Virus record (IMG/VR): IMGVR_UViG_3300043467_000237
Span: 1-32,403 of that record
Direction: 5' to 3' (one strand)
Source of the DNA: a virus
DNA: 32,403 bases
A program made the position numbers and the translations under genes. Shown piece after piece: positions 7,996-16,483 of this stretch. Every line of letters starts with the position of its first letter. Positions within the stretch are counted from its first letter, which is position 1. A model generated the notes under the pieces. That model saw nothing but the letters and a program-made list of their open reading frames with translations, made no database searches and had not been told where the DNA came from.

Positions 7996-9735
7996 TTATC
8001 CTAAACGGGCAGCGCGTTGCAAACGTACATTGCGTTCATCGGAATTCCTAATATCCGAATCCAACACATACGCGCGATTAACCCCACCGGCGGCGGCGTT
8101 TCCAATGTTTTGAATCGTTGATGCGCTTAATGATGTCGCGGTTGATTGTGGCGCAACGGGCGCGGCAACGCTTGCCATCGTTGGCGTTGATCCACCACCG
8201 CCACCACCGGCCCCGGGTACCTGGGTTCGACCAATGTTCCGGACGGCGGAAAACCCGGACGCTAAAATTGTGGCAACCGATGCAACCTTTTGAATCGTTC
8301 CGAATGGTTCCGGGATGATTGTTTTATTCCGCAATACTTCGGTAACGCCCAAATAAGTATTGATTAACGCTTGGGATATTGCCAATGCTTTGCCGGCGAT
8401 GGTTTGTTTTCCAACCAGGTCGCCCAATGCGCCTAACGTTTCGCCGGTCATTTTGTAGGTGTCGCGTTTTTGTTGCTCGAATAACAAAACGGCATCGGCC
8501 GCCTCTTTATCCTTGATGATAATTTTATCTTTTAGATCAAGGGTTTTTTTTGCGTCCGCCTCGGTTTTTTCCCATTCGGCAGCCATGAATGCGTCATCCT
8601 CTTGTTGTTGCTTTAACGCATCAGCTTTTTCTTTTTCCGTTTGTTGTTGCGCTAATTTGATGCGATTGTCGGAAATCTCTTTTTGTGTTTCATATTGAAT
8701 TTTAACCAATGCAAGTCGGTCGCGTTCCTCTTGTTCCGCAATGGCTTTCTTTTTATCGGCTTCTTCTTTTCGCTTCGCTACACGCTTATCGCTTTCCTCT
8801 TTTTCAATCGATGTGATTTGTGATTGCGTCCGTTTCGAAATCTTCGCCATCGATGCCGCTTCATTTTCGGCGGCGATAATCATGGAATCAATCGCGGATA
8901 ATTTTTCCTTATCCACGTTTTTCATGCCTTGCAATTCCAATCGGGCCGCCTTCAATGATTCGATTGAACCCTCACGAATCTTTGCAATCAAATCGCCACG
9001 CGCCCCCAATTCCATCGCCATCGCTTCCATCGTGAGCCTGGCTTTCATTTGGTTAATCTCAATAACCTTTTGCGATTCTTCGCGTTCAATCCGGGCCGCT
9101 TCCTTTAATGCCGCAACGCGATCCTTAATTGGTAAATTTGCATCGGCGGCGATTTCGCGCGCATCTTGCAATTTTCGATTTGCTTCCGCCGTTGCAATGG
9201 CGGAATTCTTTTGCGCATCTTCCAAATCATCCAACGCTTCGGTGATTTCGCCAAACCTTTGCGCCGTTTGTTCCGTTGTAACGCCCAACGCCGACAATGC
9301 GCCAATCAATCCGCCGGTAATGTTTTCTATCAACCAAACAAACCCGTCAATCAACGGCGTTAAAAATCCGGTGATGAATGTATTGAACACGCCGGACAAT
9401 GTACCGAATGCCTTTCCCAATGAATCTGAAACGCCTTCCATTTGTTTGAACTTTTGGAACAACGCCACAACCAAACCGGCAAGCAATGCAAAAACGCCGA
9501 TGATCGGATTCGCTTTCAAAATATTGAACGCTTGGGTTAATGCCCCAACCCCCTGGGATGCCTGGCCCAATGCCGGCGATAACGCGCCCAATTCGCCTTT
9601 CAGTTTGCCGAATGAATTTCCGGCATCCTTTGTTTGCGTTGATGCGCCCTTTAATGCGTCCTGCGTTTTGCCTATCTTCTCCGCCGAATTCCCGGTGTCA
9701 ACCTGTAACTGCGCTTTTATGTTTATGTCTGCCAT
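7996..9735 (-). CDS. Tail tape measure protein
   Basis: The 579-aa protein sets tail length. The N-terminus is a helical Gln/Lys/Gly-rich segment, followed by hydrophobic stretches (NPIIGVFALLAGLVVALFQK at about 76-95, and GFLTPLIDGFVWLIENITGG at about 122-141). A long charged coiled-coil region runs from ~160 to ~430, then another hydrophobic helix region (~450-500), a poly-Gly hinge (AGGGGGGSTP) and a short C-terminal domain ending RLQRAARLG. This is the standard tape-measure layout. It is rather short, which predicts a short siphovirus tail. The ATG overlaps the upstream stop as TAATG. Confidence 0.85.
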   Translation of the reverse strand: MADINIKAQLQVDTGNSAEKIGKTQDALKGASTQTKDAGNSFGKLKGELGALSPALGQASQGVGALTQAFNILKANPIIGVFALLAGLVVALFQKFKQMEGVSDSLGKAFGTLSGVFNTFITGFLTPLIDGFVWLIENITGGLIGALSALGVTTEQTAQRFGEITEALDDLEDAQKNSAIATAEANRKLQDAREIAADANLPIKDRVAALKEAARIEREESQKVIEINQMKARLTMEAMAMELGARGDLIAKIREGSIESLKAARLELQGMKNVDKEKLSAIDSMIIAAENEAASMAKISKRTQSQITSIEKEESDKRVAKRKEEADKKKAIAEQEERDRLALVKIQYETQKEISDNRIKLAQQQTEKEKADALKQQQEDDAFMAAEWEKTEADAKKTLDLKDKIIIKDKEAADAVLLFEQQKRDTYKMTGETLGALGDLVGKQTIAGKALAISQALINTYLGVTEVLRNKTIIPEPFGTIQKVASVATILASGFSAVRNIGRTQVPGAGGGGGGSTPTMASVAAPVAPQSTATSLSASTIQNIGNAAAGGVNRAYVLDSDIRNSDERNVRLQRAARLG

Positions 9736-11765
9736 TAGTATATTCTATTTATGATTTTTAAAAGTTCCACATTGCAAACATCTTCGCTTGATGCGTTGAA
9801 ATCTGTGATCTTGTTTAAACGATACAAAACGCCATCGATCCAAATCAACCTGGCAAAATCTAATTTGTAAATATCTTTAAAAGCCAATTTCATGGTGCAT
9901 GTCAATAACCGGGAATCCTTGTCGGTGATTTCGGCCATGTATGCACTCCAATAATCGTTAAATAAATTGTTAGGCGTGTAATTAGCAACTTCAAAAATCA
10001 ATTCTTTTGGAGGCGAAAAACACAAATCAAATGTTGGCGTGATCGGATCGTTAATATGGCCGGCGTATCCGTACGCGGTTTGACTTCCAACGGATGATCC
10101 GGCGTTGAGAATGTTCCAGGTTCCAAACCCCGTCATTTTCTTTGCCTGCATAATCCGGATAACCGAATCCATTTTGTCCTCCGAATTATTCGAATTTGAC
10201 AATTTGTAAATTGATGGAAATATCTTATCCTTTCCGGTGAACTTTGTCAAAACCGAATTCGCGAAAATCAATTCAACCGATGTCGTTTCCTTTGCGAATT
10301 CATATTCCGTATCATAAATGAAATCGCCATACCCCTCATTAAATTTCTTTCGATAGTTTTCCGAAAAAAAATCATTGTCTTGTTTGAACTTATAATTGTA
10401 GTAACGCGAATTCAATTCGGACATTGGTTTGATGCGCATCGGTTTTGCGCGATCAACCTTCAATGACCAATCAACCGATGTGGCATCTTCGTAAAACGTA
10501 ACGAATGGCAATACCTTTAATTTTTTATCCGTTTCGTAATCTTCAAAAACGTAAAGGTTGAACATTTTACATATTGTCGAAAAGAACTCGCGTTGGAAAA
10601 TACCTTTCGGAATGATATCGTTTACCGAAATCGTATCACCATATCCAATCGAAACCTGGCCCGGTGTCAATAATTCAATTTGAAACGATGTTCCGGTATT
10701 GATTGAATAATTGCTAACATTCGCCTGCACTTCAACCGAAATTGCATCCCCCGGATTGATTGTGATATTGTTAACCGACAAATACAATATTGTTGCATAC
10801 CCCGGGGTAAATGAAACAATATCTGAATCCGTTGAAATTGTTGTTGAATTTTGTTTCAAATTTACTCTAAACGTATCCAACACCGGATCAATAGTATTGA
10901 TAACGGCATCAATTTCTAATATTATGTTTGTTGTTATCGCCGATGCTCCGCCAAACGTGAATGTTGTATTTCCTAAACTTGCCGTAAAACTGCCTGCGGT
11001 TGAAACTGTAAAAGCAATTTTTTGCGCCGATGTATATGTTGTTGTTGTTGGCGTTGCTTGAAACGCCGTTGTATCATAGCGATACAATTCTTTTTGATTG
11101 TGTGGAATAACCAACCGATTGAACAACGCCGATGATAACGCCGGGAAATCCCATGTGTAGCCGGACGCGGTAATTGTTTTTTCCAATATTTCCCTAACAT
11201 ATAACGCCGGGCGGAATGTACTAAAATCAAAATCGGTTTTATTTGTGGACGCCGCGCCGTAATCAATCAATGGAAAATAAACACCGGCCCCGGCGATAGT
11301 ATTCCACGATGCGGTTATGTTAGTGTAGTTCCATGTTGTATTGTATGCGCTGAAATCTAACTCCTCGATTTTCTTATTCGCCAACGCCGAAACAAATCCG
11401 CCCAGGGTTCCGAATACTGCGCATTCGTATTCAATGAATCCATCTTCAACAATTATTTCAAGGATTCGAAAAACGCCTGTGAATACCTGCATGTTATCGG
11501 CAAAGATTATCGCATCTGCCGAAACCGCCGGATTGAAATTCGCGCCAATGTTTGTTTGCGCCGGATTGTAATCATTGCGCGCGTTGATGTTGAAAATGTT
11601 TCCGAATATCTTATTATTGTTTTTTGTACCCGGTAAAACAATTGTTTTGGAAAACGTTGTATTCTTTGCGCCAAAATCCTTGATATCATCAATCGACATT
11701 GTTAGCAATGTGCTAAATGATTCGTTTATGTCAATCGCTTGTTTTTCTACAAAAAGCTGAATCAT
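9735..11765 (-). CDS. Tail structural protein, candidate distal tail/baseplate component
   Basis: The 676-aa protein begins MIQLFVEKQAIDINESFSTL and continues DDIKDFGAKNTTFSKTIVLP, a start I have seen in conserved Bacteroidota phage tail proteins encoded near the tape-measure gene. The remainder is beta-rich with many Thr/Ser/Asn, a YRYDTTAFQATPTTTTYTSA low-complexity stretch and a C-terminal LARLIWIDGVLYRLNKI-like beta-hairpin (starting FARLIWID). It is tightly coupled: ATGA overlap with the upstream gene and TAATG with the tape measure. A baseplate or distal tail role is inferred from size, composition and context. Confidence 0.65.
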   Translation of the reverse strand: MIQLFVEKQAIDINESFSTLLTMSIDDIKDFGAKNTTFSKTIVLPGTKNNNKIFGNIFNINARNDYNPAQTNIGANFNPAVSADAIIFADNMQVFTGVFRILEIIVEDGFIEYECAVFGTLGGFVSALANKKIEELDFSAYNTTWNYTNITASWNTIAGAGVYFPLIDYGAASTNKTDFDFSTFRPALYVREILEKTITASGYTWDFPALSSALFNRLVIPHNQKELYRYDTTAFQATPTTTTYTSAQKIAFTVSTAGSFTASLGNTTFTFGGASAITTNIILEIDAVINTIDPVLDTFRVNLKQNSTTISTDSDIVSFTPGYATILYLSVNNITINPGDAISVEVQANVSNYSINTGTSFQIELLTPGQVSIGYGDTISVNDIIPKGIFQREFFSTICKMFNLYVFEDYETDKKLKVLPFVTFYEDATSVDWSLKVDRAKPMRIKPMSELNSRYYNYKFKQDNDFFSENYRKKFNEGYGDFIYDTEYEFAKETTSVELIFANSVLTKFTGKDKIFPSIYKLSNSNNSEDKMDSVIRIMQAKKMTGFGTWNILNAGSSVGSQTAYGYAGHINDPITPTFDLCFSPPKELIFEVANYTPNNLFNDYWSAYMAEITDKDSRLLTCTMKLAFKDIYKLDFARLIWIDGVLYRLNKITDFNASSEDVCNVELLKIINRIY

Positions 11766-12907
11766 TGGAATTGTGTTTTGTATGTTGCCCCAAAATCAAC
11801 CTCAATCATCAAGTTGATCAACCCATCAACAATATGTTCTTTAAATTCGTAATTGTTGGCCGTCATGATCACCGGGTACAATTCCCCTTCATCTTCGATG
11901 TAAACCTCGGCCGATGTTGCCAATTGCGCCAACCATTGATATTCGGCATCGGAAAGCCAATCGGTATTCAAACGCAACTTTTCGCGGAATCGGCCCCCGA
12001 ATTGCGTTGTTTGTTTGTACATGGTGTAATTATTCAACACCGAAACGGCCCCGGCAGAACTTACCCGATACGGCAATTGTTTGAATGTTTTGCGTTCAAC
12101 ATCGTATGTTTTCCGCGATACCTTGTTGAACATCATTGTTTCATATCCGCCCCATTTGTTAAGGAAATGAACGTTATAATTTTTGTACAATCCGGTACAA
12201 ATGATATTCACCCGGTAAGTTTTGGAACCAATGGCCACCGAATACGTTGTTGTCGATGTTGTGAAATTGCCCGGATATTCATCGTTGATGGCCGATGGCG
12301 ATATGTTGATCAATTGCATTGTGTTATCGGCCGTTGGCGTAATTACCTTTGTCCTGGTTGCGGTTCCGCCCGTTATAACAACATTGAACGCGGTTCCGAA
12401 CAATTTATAAAATGGAATGAAATAATTCCCGGTTGTAAATGTCAAGTCGATGTTTACCGGGCGATCGGATAAAACATCATCATCGTAATTTGATAATGAT
12501 TCAAAACCCGGATATCGGCCATTGTAGTAATTGAAATAAACCCTTGATGAATCCGTTATCAATACGGCCGATGTCGTTGTTCCGTACTCCTCGCGTATTT
12601 TCACCACGCATGAAACGCGCCATTCCCCTTCGCCCATTTCATCGGCAACGATCGCACCGCCAACATCCGCGCCAAATGATTGCACGCAATATTCGCGGAT
12701 CACCGATCCCAGGTCAATAATTCCCCGGTTTGATGTTGGATGTGGAAAATACTTTCCTTTGAAAACTTGAACGCCATTTATTTCAAGTTCCGCCACATAT
12801 TTATAATTTGGATATGTTGTCGGGTTTGCGGCGTGCGCATCGTAAACAACGTAAACCAACGGATCGTTTACGCTTGAATATTGAACGGGTGTGAATTCGA
12901 ATGTCAT
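11762..12907 (-). CDS. Tail protein of unknown fold, conserved in Bacteroidota phages
   Basis: The 381-aa protein starts MTFEFTPVQYSSVNDPLVYV and has YKYVAELEINGVQVFKGKYF, a FLNKWGGYETMMFNKVSRKT region and a C-terminal MIEVDFGATYKTQFQ. Recurrent 'NPLVYV... V.G...' and 'NKWGGYE' features occur, as I recall, in tail genes of related phages. The gene overlaps its neighbours by four bases on both sides (ATGA), so it is co-translated with the next tail protein. A role in the distal tail or baseplate is likely, but I do not know a demonstrated function. Confidence 0.6.
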   Translation of the reverse strand: MTFEFTPVQYSSVNDPLVYVVYDAHAANPTTYPNYKYVAELEINGVQVFKGKYFPHPTSNRGIIDLGSVIREYCVQSFGADVGGAIVADEMGEGEWRVSCVVKIREEYGTTTSAVLITDSSRVYFNYYNGRYPGFESLSNYDDDVLSDRPVNIDLTFTTGNYFIPFYKLFGTAFNVVITGGTATRTKVITPTADNTMQLINISPSAINDEYPGNFTTSTTTYSVAIGSKTYRVNIICTGLYKNYNVHFLNKWGGYETMMFNKVSRKTYDVERKTFKQLPYRVSSAGAVSVLNNYTMYKQTTQFGGRFREKLRLNTDWLSDAEYQWLAQLATSAEVYIEDEGELYPVIMTANNYEFKEHIVDGLINLMIEVDFGATYKTQFQ

Positions 12908-13533
12908 TTTGTTATGCAGTTTATAATGTCAATTTTTAGCGCAATGCCTAATTCATTTTCCATTTCGGTTTTGAATTCATCGGTCGCCTCACTCCAAAAC
13001 CTTCGCGGCTTCAATCCGTTTCGTTTGATGAAATAAGACGCGGTTACGGCGGCCCGGGTTGATGCGTCCATCATTGTTTTTCCTTTCGCTTCGCGCGCCG
13101 TTACGGCCCTGGAAACATTCCGCGCCGATGCGCCTTCGCGTTGAATCCACGCCTTCACCGATTTGACCATTTCGCCGTTAGGATCAACGCCACGCGTCCG
13201 GAATGAAAATCGGGAATTCCGATTAATCGCCCATCCGTTTACCCCTTCATCCTGGTATGTTGAATATTCCGGCGCGGCTATTCCGATGCGATAGGATTTC
13301 CCATCGAATTCCATCATTGTTGGTTGCATTTCATCCGACATGCGCCCGGATGAAACAACATCCTTTTCATTGATTTTATCGGAAACGATATCGATATACC
13401 GCGCCGCCAATTGCTCAATGGTATTGTTTACATCGCTTAATTCAACCTTTTGAAAGTTCGATGTATCTTCCCCTAACAGATCCAGGAATCCATCCGCCAA
13501 CGCTTCATGTTGAACTTTCGAAAAGGATGCCAT
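12904..13533 (-). CDS. Neck/tail-completion protein (HK97 gp10-like)
   Basis: The 209-aa protein contains a RYIDIVSDKINEKDVVSSGR helix followed by MSDEMQPT and a beta region (YRIGIAAPEYSTYQDEGVNG) and then RFSFRTRGVDPNGEMVKSVK. This 'helix, SG-, then P-YA-Y-n-G' arrangement is characteristic of HK97 gp10-type proteins, which complete or join the tail to the neck. The basic C-terminal half has APRARR-like character (NGLKPRRFW). It is longer than classical gp10. It overlaps the following tail gene (ATGA). The family call is from motif memory. Confidence 0.65.
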   Translation of the reverse strand: MASFSKVQHEALADGFLDLLGEDTSNFQKVELSDVNNTIEQLAARYIDIVSDKINEKDVVSSGRMSDEMQPTMMEFDGKSYRIGIAAPEYSTYQDEGVNGWAINRNSRFSFRTRGVDPNGEMVKSVKAWIQREGASARNVSRAVTAREAKGKTMMDASTRAAVTASYFIKRNGLKPRRFWSEATDEFKTEMENELGIALKIDIINCITK

Positions 13534-13534
13534 G

Positions 13535-14200
13535 TTATTTGTTCAAATGTTTTTGATATGATTGAAACGCCTTCAAATACGATAGATCATTAAACGCCTG
13601 GATGATAGGCAAATCGAACGCTTCGGCCAACGTGATGCCTTCATATTCCGCCACTTGTTTAGCCGAAAAAAACCATCCGTATTGATCCACGAACGGGTGT
13701 GGCTTTTCGGGTTTGGCTAATTCATCCCCTTCATCTTCGCTTTCTTCCTTTTCAAATAAGCCTTTGTATGAATTAACCAGGTCAGCAAACGAAAGAAAAA
13801 AACGCGTAATGTCTTGTAATACATGGCGAATATTTGTATTTAACAATAGTTCCGATTTCAATTTGTGATCCCGTTTATCTTTCCAAATGGATGCGCCTAT
13901 CAAGTGCATGGCATCAACTTGGCCGGCCTTCATGAAATGTTGACATTCGATAAATTGCCCCAATGTTATTTTGGATGCATCCGTTTCGAATCGGAACCAT
14001 GAATAAAACGGCTTTTTATCGATGTTGCTAAATTGCTTACCGATACGCTTCGAATATTTTAAAAAACGTTTTGGTTCCATGTTGTTTACTTCATCGTATG
14101 TAAGGCCGTAAACGTCCATGATAATCCACGCCACTTGGGAAATATTATCATCCCCATCATTCCAAAACGCGGAAAGGCGTTGATATTCGCGCAACTTCAT
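13535..14200 (-). CDS. Hypothetical tail-module protein, possible tail assembly chaperone
   Basis: The 221-aa protein begins MKLREYQRLSAFWNDGDDNI and is largely helical, with an acidic linker (EKEESEDEGDELAKPEKP) before a C-terminal domain (FVDQYGWFFSAKQVAEYEGI, then QAFNDLSYLKAFQSYQKHLN). It is the first gene of the tail module, just before the neck and tail genes. A two-domain protein with an acidic hinge in this place may act as tail assembly chaperone, but I see no slippery sequence typical of such genes and the tape measure is four genes away. The ATG at 14200 is used; the upstream TTG reading adds only five residues. Confidence 0.6.
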   Translation of the reverse strand: MKLREYQRLSAFWNDGDDNISQVAWIIMDVYGLTYDEVNNMEPKRFLKYSKRIGKQFSNIDKKPFYSWFRFETDASKITLGQFIECQHFMKAGQVDAMHLIGASIWKDKRDHKLKSELLLNTNIRHVLQDITRFFLSFADLVNSYKGLFEKEESEDEGDELAKPEKPHPFVDQYGWFFSAKQVAEYEGITLAEAFDLPIIQAFNDLSYLKAFQSYQKHLNK

Positions 14201-14238
14201 GTTATTATGTGGCAATTTCCAACGGTTTGTTGCGGCAT

Positions 14239-14263
14239 AAAAAAACCCGGCGTTTTGCCGGGT
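14239..14263 (-). terminator. Intrinsic terminator after the 69-aa moron-like gene
   Basis: On the minus strand AACCCGGC and GCCGGGTT form an 8-bp stem around a 4-base loop, followed by a run of T residues. It starts six bases beyond the stop codon of the 69-aa gene, so it closes that single-gene unit. Confidence 0.9.
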
Positions 14264-14268
14264 TGATA

Positions 14269-14478
14269 TTAATTCAGATTAAACATCGGAGCCATTGAAT
14301 ATGTTCCGTATGGCATCACATATTCGCGGCCATCGTATGATTTGCGGATTTTGCAACGAACGATTTCGCCACGCTGAATCATAATGAACGCGGTTTTTTC
14401 GGTTCTGTTGACCAATGTAACGGAAACGATGATGTCATAATTCGTGATCAACCTGGTTGTTAAAGTTTGCTTTGTCAT
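14269..14478 (-). CDS. 69-aa protein, independently transcribed (moron-like)
   Basis: The small protein begins MTKQTLTTRLITNYDIIVSV and has a basic beta-rich centre (FIMIQRGEIVRCKIRKSYDG) and an aromatic end (YVMPYGTYSMAPMFNLN). I know no family for it. What stands out is the setting: its own consensus promoter lies 31-63 bases upstream and terminators lie on both sides (14569-14596 and 14239-14263), between terminase and tail genes. That is the layout of a phage moron, usually expressed independently of late genes and beneficial in the host. The ATG at 14478 sits after an A/C-rich leader; an upstream TTG would fall inside the promoter. Confidence 0.75.
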   Translation of the reverse strand: MTKQTLTTRLITNYDIIVSVTLVNRTEKTAFIMIQRGEIVRCKIRKSYDGREYVMPYGTYSMAPMFNLN

Positions 14479-14508
14479 GGTGGATGTGTTTAATTGTGTT
14501 TTGTTCCA

Positions 14509-14541
14509 CAAATATAAAACATTATTGTTTAATTATCCAAA
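14509..14541 (-). promoter_or_regulatory. Bacteroidota-type promoter for the 69-aa gene
   Basis: On the minus strand TTTG (14541-14538) is followed after 21 bases by TATATTTG (14516-14509), matching the Bacteroidota -33 TTTG / -7 TAnnTTTG consensus. The start codon lies about 30 bases downstream. The spacing is slightly longer than at the other candidate promoters here (18). Confidence 0.75.
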
Positions 14542-14568
14542 TAATTTGAAAATATTTTTTTTACCCAT

Positions 14569-14596
14569 AAAAAAGGCCCAGGTCAAAACCCGGGCC
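14569..14596 (-). terminator. Intrinsic terminator after the large terminase gene
   Basis: Minus-strand GGCCCGGGT pairs with ACCTGGGCC (one G-T pair) around a 4-base loop and is followed by six T residues. It lies 24 bases past the terminase stop and would end the sigma/terminase transcript. Confidence 0.9.
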
Positions 14597-14620
14597 GGCC
14601 AAAACTAACTAAACACAACA

Positions 14621-15817
14621 TCAAAAATCATCATCATCCGCGAACGAATATTCGCCGATTGCTTCGAATTGGGATAATTTATTCAAGCCAACATATCGAA
14701 CGGCATCAATGGCATGGTTTAGGATATCTTCCGGCGCATTCAATGAACGCCCTTCCCGATCCTTTGCCCATCGGTATTGGCGCAATTCCTTGATCAAGTT
14801 CAATGAATTCTTTGTAACCCTTAAATCATAACCCTGGAGCCGGTCGATTGACGCTTTTATTGAATCCGGCCCCTTTCGTGCGGCTTCGACATAAAACCCG
14901 GCGTTTGTCAATTCCGCAATGGATTTCGGTTCCGCCGAATCCGCAACAATGCAACGGGATGAATTAACCCCCAATTGTTTCAAATGGTTCACAATTTCCG
15001 AATTGGTTAATTTGGTTTGATACAATAATTCGTTGATGTATATTTTACCATCGTATCGGTAAACTTCGACCAATGCCGTTGGATCGTTTGTGAATCCCCA
15101 ATCAAGGCCATACGCGATGAATTCGGATTCGCCCGGGATGCGTTCACATTGTTGCCAATTTTGGAAAACAACCCCATCCAATGACCCAATTTCACCCAAT
15201 CCATAAACCCGGAACCAATTGCCCCAAAACGCGGAACCGGCGTCCGCCTTTTCCTTTGCCTTCAGAATAAAGTTCAACGCCGATTCCGGGCATGCTTCGT
15301 TGTCGGTGTAATTGATTATAAGAAAATCAACGTCGGGATCGTTGATTAATTCGTCATGGAACCAAAATGGATTCGTTGGATTCCAATCCAGGAAAACGCC
15401 TTGTTTCGTCCTGGACGCCAATTCGGTGTATGAATGAAACGACATGTTGTTACATTCGTTCATGTACAACCAATCACGCCTGGCGCCCCGTAATTTGGCG
15501 TCGTTGTCAGCGCTGAAAAATTCGATTTGCGATCCGTTGGCGAAATTATATTTGAAATCCGTTGCGTTCCACCGATCATCGAACCATCGGCCCGTTTCGA
15601 ACATTATTTTTTTAAAATCCTTCATTGCCCCCCGTTTCAAATGCGGGATGGATTCGGCAACGATTGATATTTCGCTGAATGGGTTTTTCGCCGCAATGTC
15701 AACCAGGATCGGAATGATCGCGTATGTTTTCCCGGCCGATGTTCCGCCCTGGATTCCGCGAACGAATCGCTTCATCTTCAAAATCTTATTGATCGCGGTT
15801 GTTCGAACGAATGGCAT
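14621..15817 (-). CDS. terL: Terminase large subunit
   Basis: The 398-aa packaging motor and nuclease. A Walker A motif GGTSAGKT lies at residues 24-31 and a Walker B with catalytic Glu (WLYMNE) at 116-121. In the C-terminal RNase H-like nuclease the three acidic residues are visible: YGLDWG (D239), VADS (D293) and HAIDAVRY (D371). Length and motifs fit the PBSX/Terminase_3 type. It pumps DNA through the portal and cuts the concatemer. It follows the small subunit by four bases and is closed by a strong terminator. The C-terminus is acidic (SFADDDDF). Packaging type (cos or pac) cannot be told from sequence alone; the circular assembly is compatible with headful packaging. Confidence 0.95.
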   Translation of the reverse strand: MPFVRTTAINKILKMKRFVRGIQGGTSAGKTYAIIPILVDIAAKNPFSEISIVAESIPHLKRGAMKDFKKIMFETGRWFDDRWNATDFKYNFANGSQIEFFSADNDAKLRGARRDWLYMNECNNMSFHSYTELASRTKQGVFLDWNPTNPFWFHDELINDPDVDFLIINYTDNEACPESALNFILKAKEKADAGSAFWGNWFRVYGLGEIGSLDGVVFQNWQQCERIPGESEFIAYGLDWGFTNDPTALVEVYRYDGKIYINELLYQTKLTNSEIVNHLKQLGVNSSRCIVADSAEPKSIAELTNAGFYVEAARKGPDSIKASIDRLQGYDLRVTKNSLNLIKELRQYRWAKDREGRSLNAPEDILNHAIDAVRYVGLNKLSQFEAIGEYSFADDDDF

Positions 15818-15821
15818 TCAA

Positions 15822-16277
15822 TTAGTTTTCCGGGAACAAAGGTTGTTCGATCTTCAAATCGGTTTGGGTTTTTTCAACCAGGTTGTTCAATCGTTGCGTA
15901 ATTGATGGATTGTACATCCCGGCCATGCCCCCGGCGATCTGATCCTCACGAATGACGCGCTTTATACGCGAACAGACATCCGAAAATTGTTCGTATGCGC
16001 CGCCCGTATTCCCGAAATAATCATCCGTATCTTTTAGGATTCCCTTTGAAAAAACATAGTTTGAAAACCCTTCATAGGTCAATGGTTTTTCCTTTGGGCG
16101 TTCCACTTGCATTGCCATACCGCCAACCCAATCACGAACCATGAACGGATTTGATTTCACCTTTGCTTGATATTCCTCAAACAACTCCCACATGATTTCG
16201 GGCGAATCAATGTATTTTTTATTCCCCCTCGTTGACTTGATCGGCTTTTGTTCCGCTTGTTTTTTTGGCTTTGCCAT
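15822..16277 (-). CDS. terS: Terminase small subunit (P22 gp3-like DNA-packaging protein)
   Basis: The 151-aa protein has a basic Lys-rich N-terminus, a YIDSPEIMWELFEEYQAKVK helix, PLTYEGFSNYVFSKGIL, a DYFGN segment and FSDVCSRIKRVIREDQIAGG followed by MYNPSITQRLNNL. This order of motifs recalls the GP3_package family of small terminase subunits, which bind the packaging site and load the large subunit. It lies directly upstream of terL. Its start overlaps the preceding gene by 59 bases, unusually long for this genome; no later in-frame ATG gives a convincing protein because the conserved part begins by residue 20. Confidence 0.8.
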   Translation of the reverse strand: MAKPKKQAEQKPIKSTRGNKKYIDSPEIMWELFEEYQAKVKSNPFMVRDWVGGMAMQVERPKEKPLTYEGFSNYVFSKGILKDTDDYFGNTGGAYEQFSDVCSRIKRVIREDQIAGGMAGMYNPSITQRLNNLVEKTQTDLKIEQPLFPEN

Positions 16278-16473
16278 CTAATTTGTTTTTGTTTTCAAAT
16301 ACGAACCGAACCAATTCATTCACGCATGGTTGACATCCGCGGAATGAAAATTCGGATTGTGGATCAATCAATTTCGAAAGGCGTTCGAATTCAATCAATT
16401 CGGGTTGTGATGGGTGAACATCCACGCCGGCTAAAATGCGATCGTAGAGAAATGTTTGTGATAATACGTCCAT
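16219..16473 (-). CDS. 84-aa hypothetical protein with a Cys-x-x-Cys motif
   Basis: The protein begins MDVLSQTFLYDRILAGVDVH, has a central FSFRGCQPCVNELVRFVFEN segment (C47 and C50) and a lysine-rich tail. The single CxxC is not enough for a zinc site on its own; a dimer could share one. Its last 59 bases overlap the small terminase gene in another frame. I do not know a function. Position between a sigma-like gene and terS suggests a late-regulation or packaging accessory role. Confidence 0.65.
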   Translation of the reverse strand: MDVLSQTFLYDRILAGVDVHPSQPELIEFERLSKLIDPQSEFSFRGCQPCVNELVRFVFENKNKLDGKAKKTSGTKADQVNEGE

Positions 16474-16483
16474 AATTTTAGTT

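Noticed and set aside
8741-9754. Long plus-strand frame (337 aa) opposite the tape measure gene
   Set aside because: It is antisense to a well-supported gene, rich in Ser/Ala/Asn as expected from the reverse of helical codons, and has no promoter or gene-like neighbours.
11717-12472. Plus-strand frame (251 aa) opposite the tail protein genes
   Set aside because: Antisense to strongly coupled tail genes; composition looks like a shadow.
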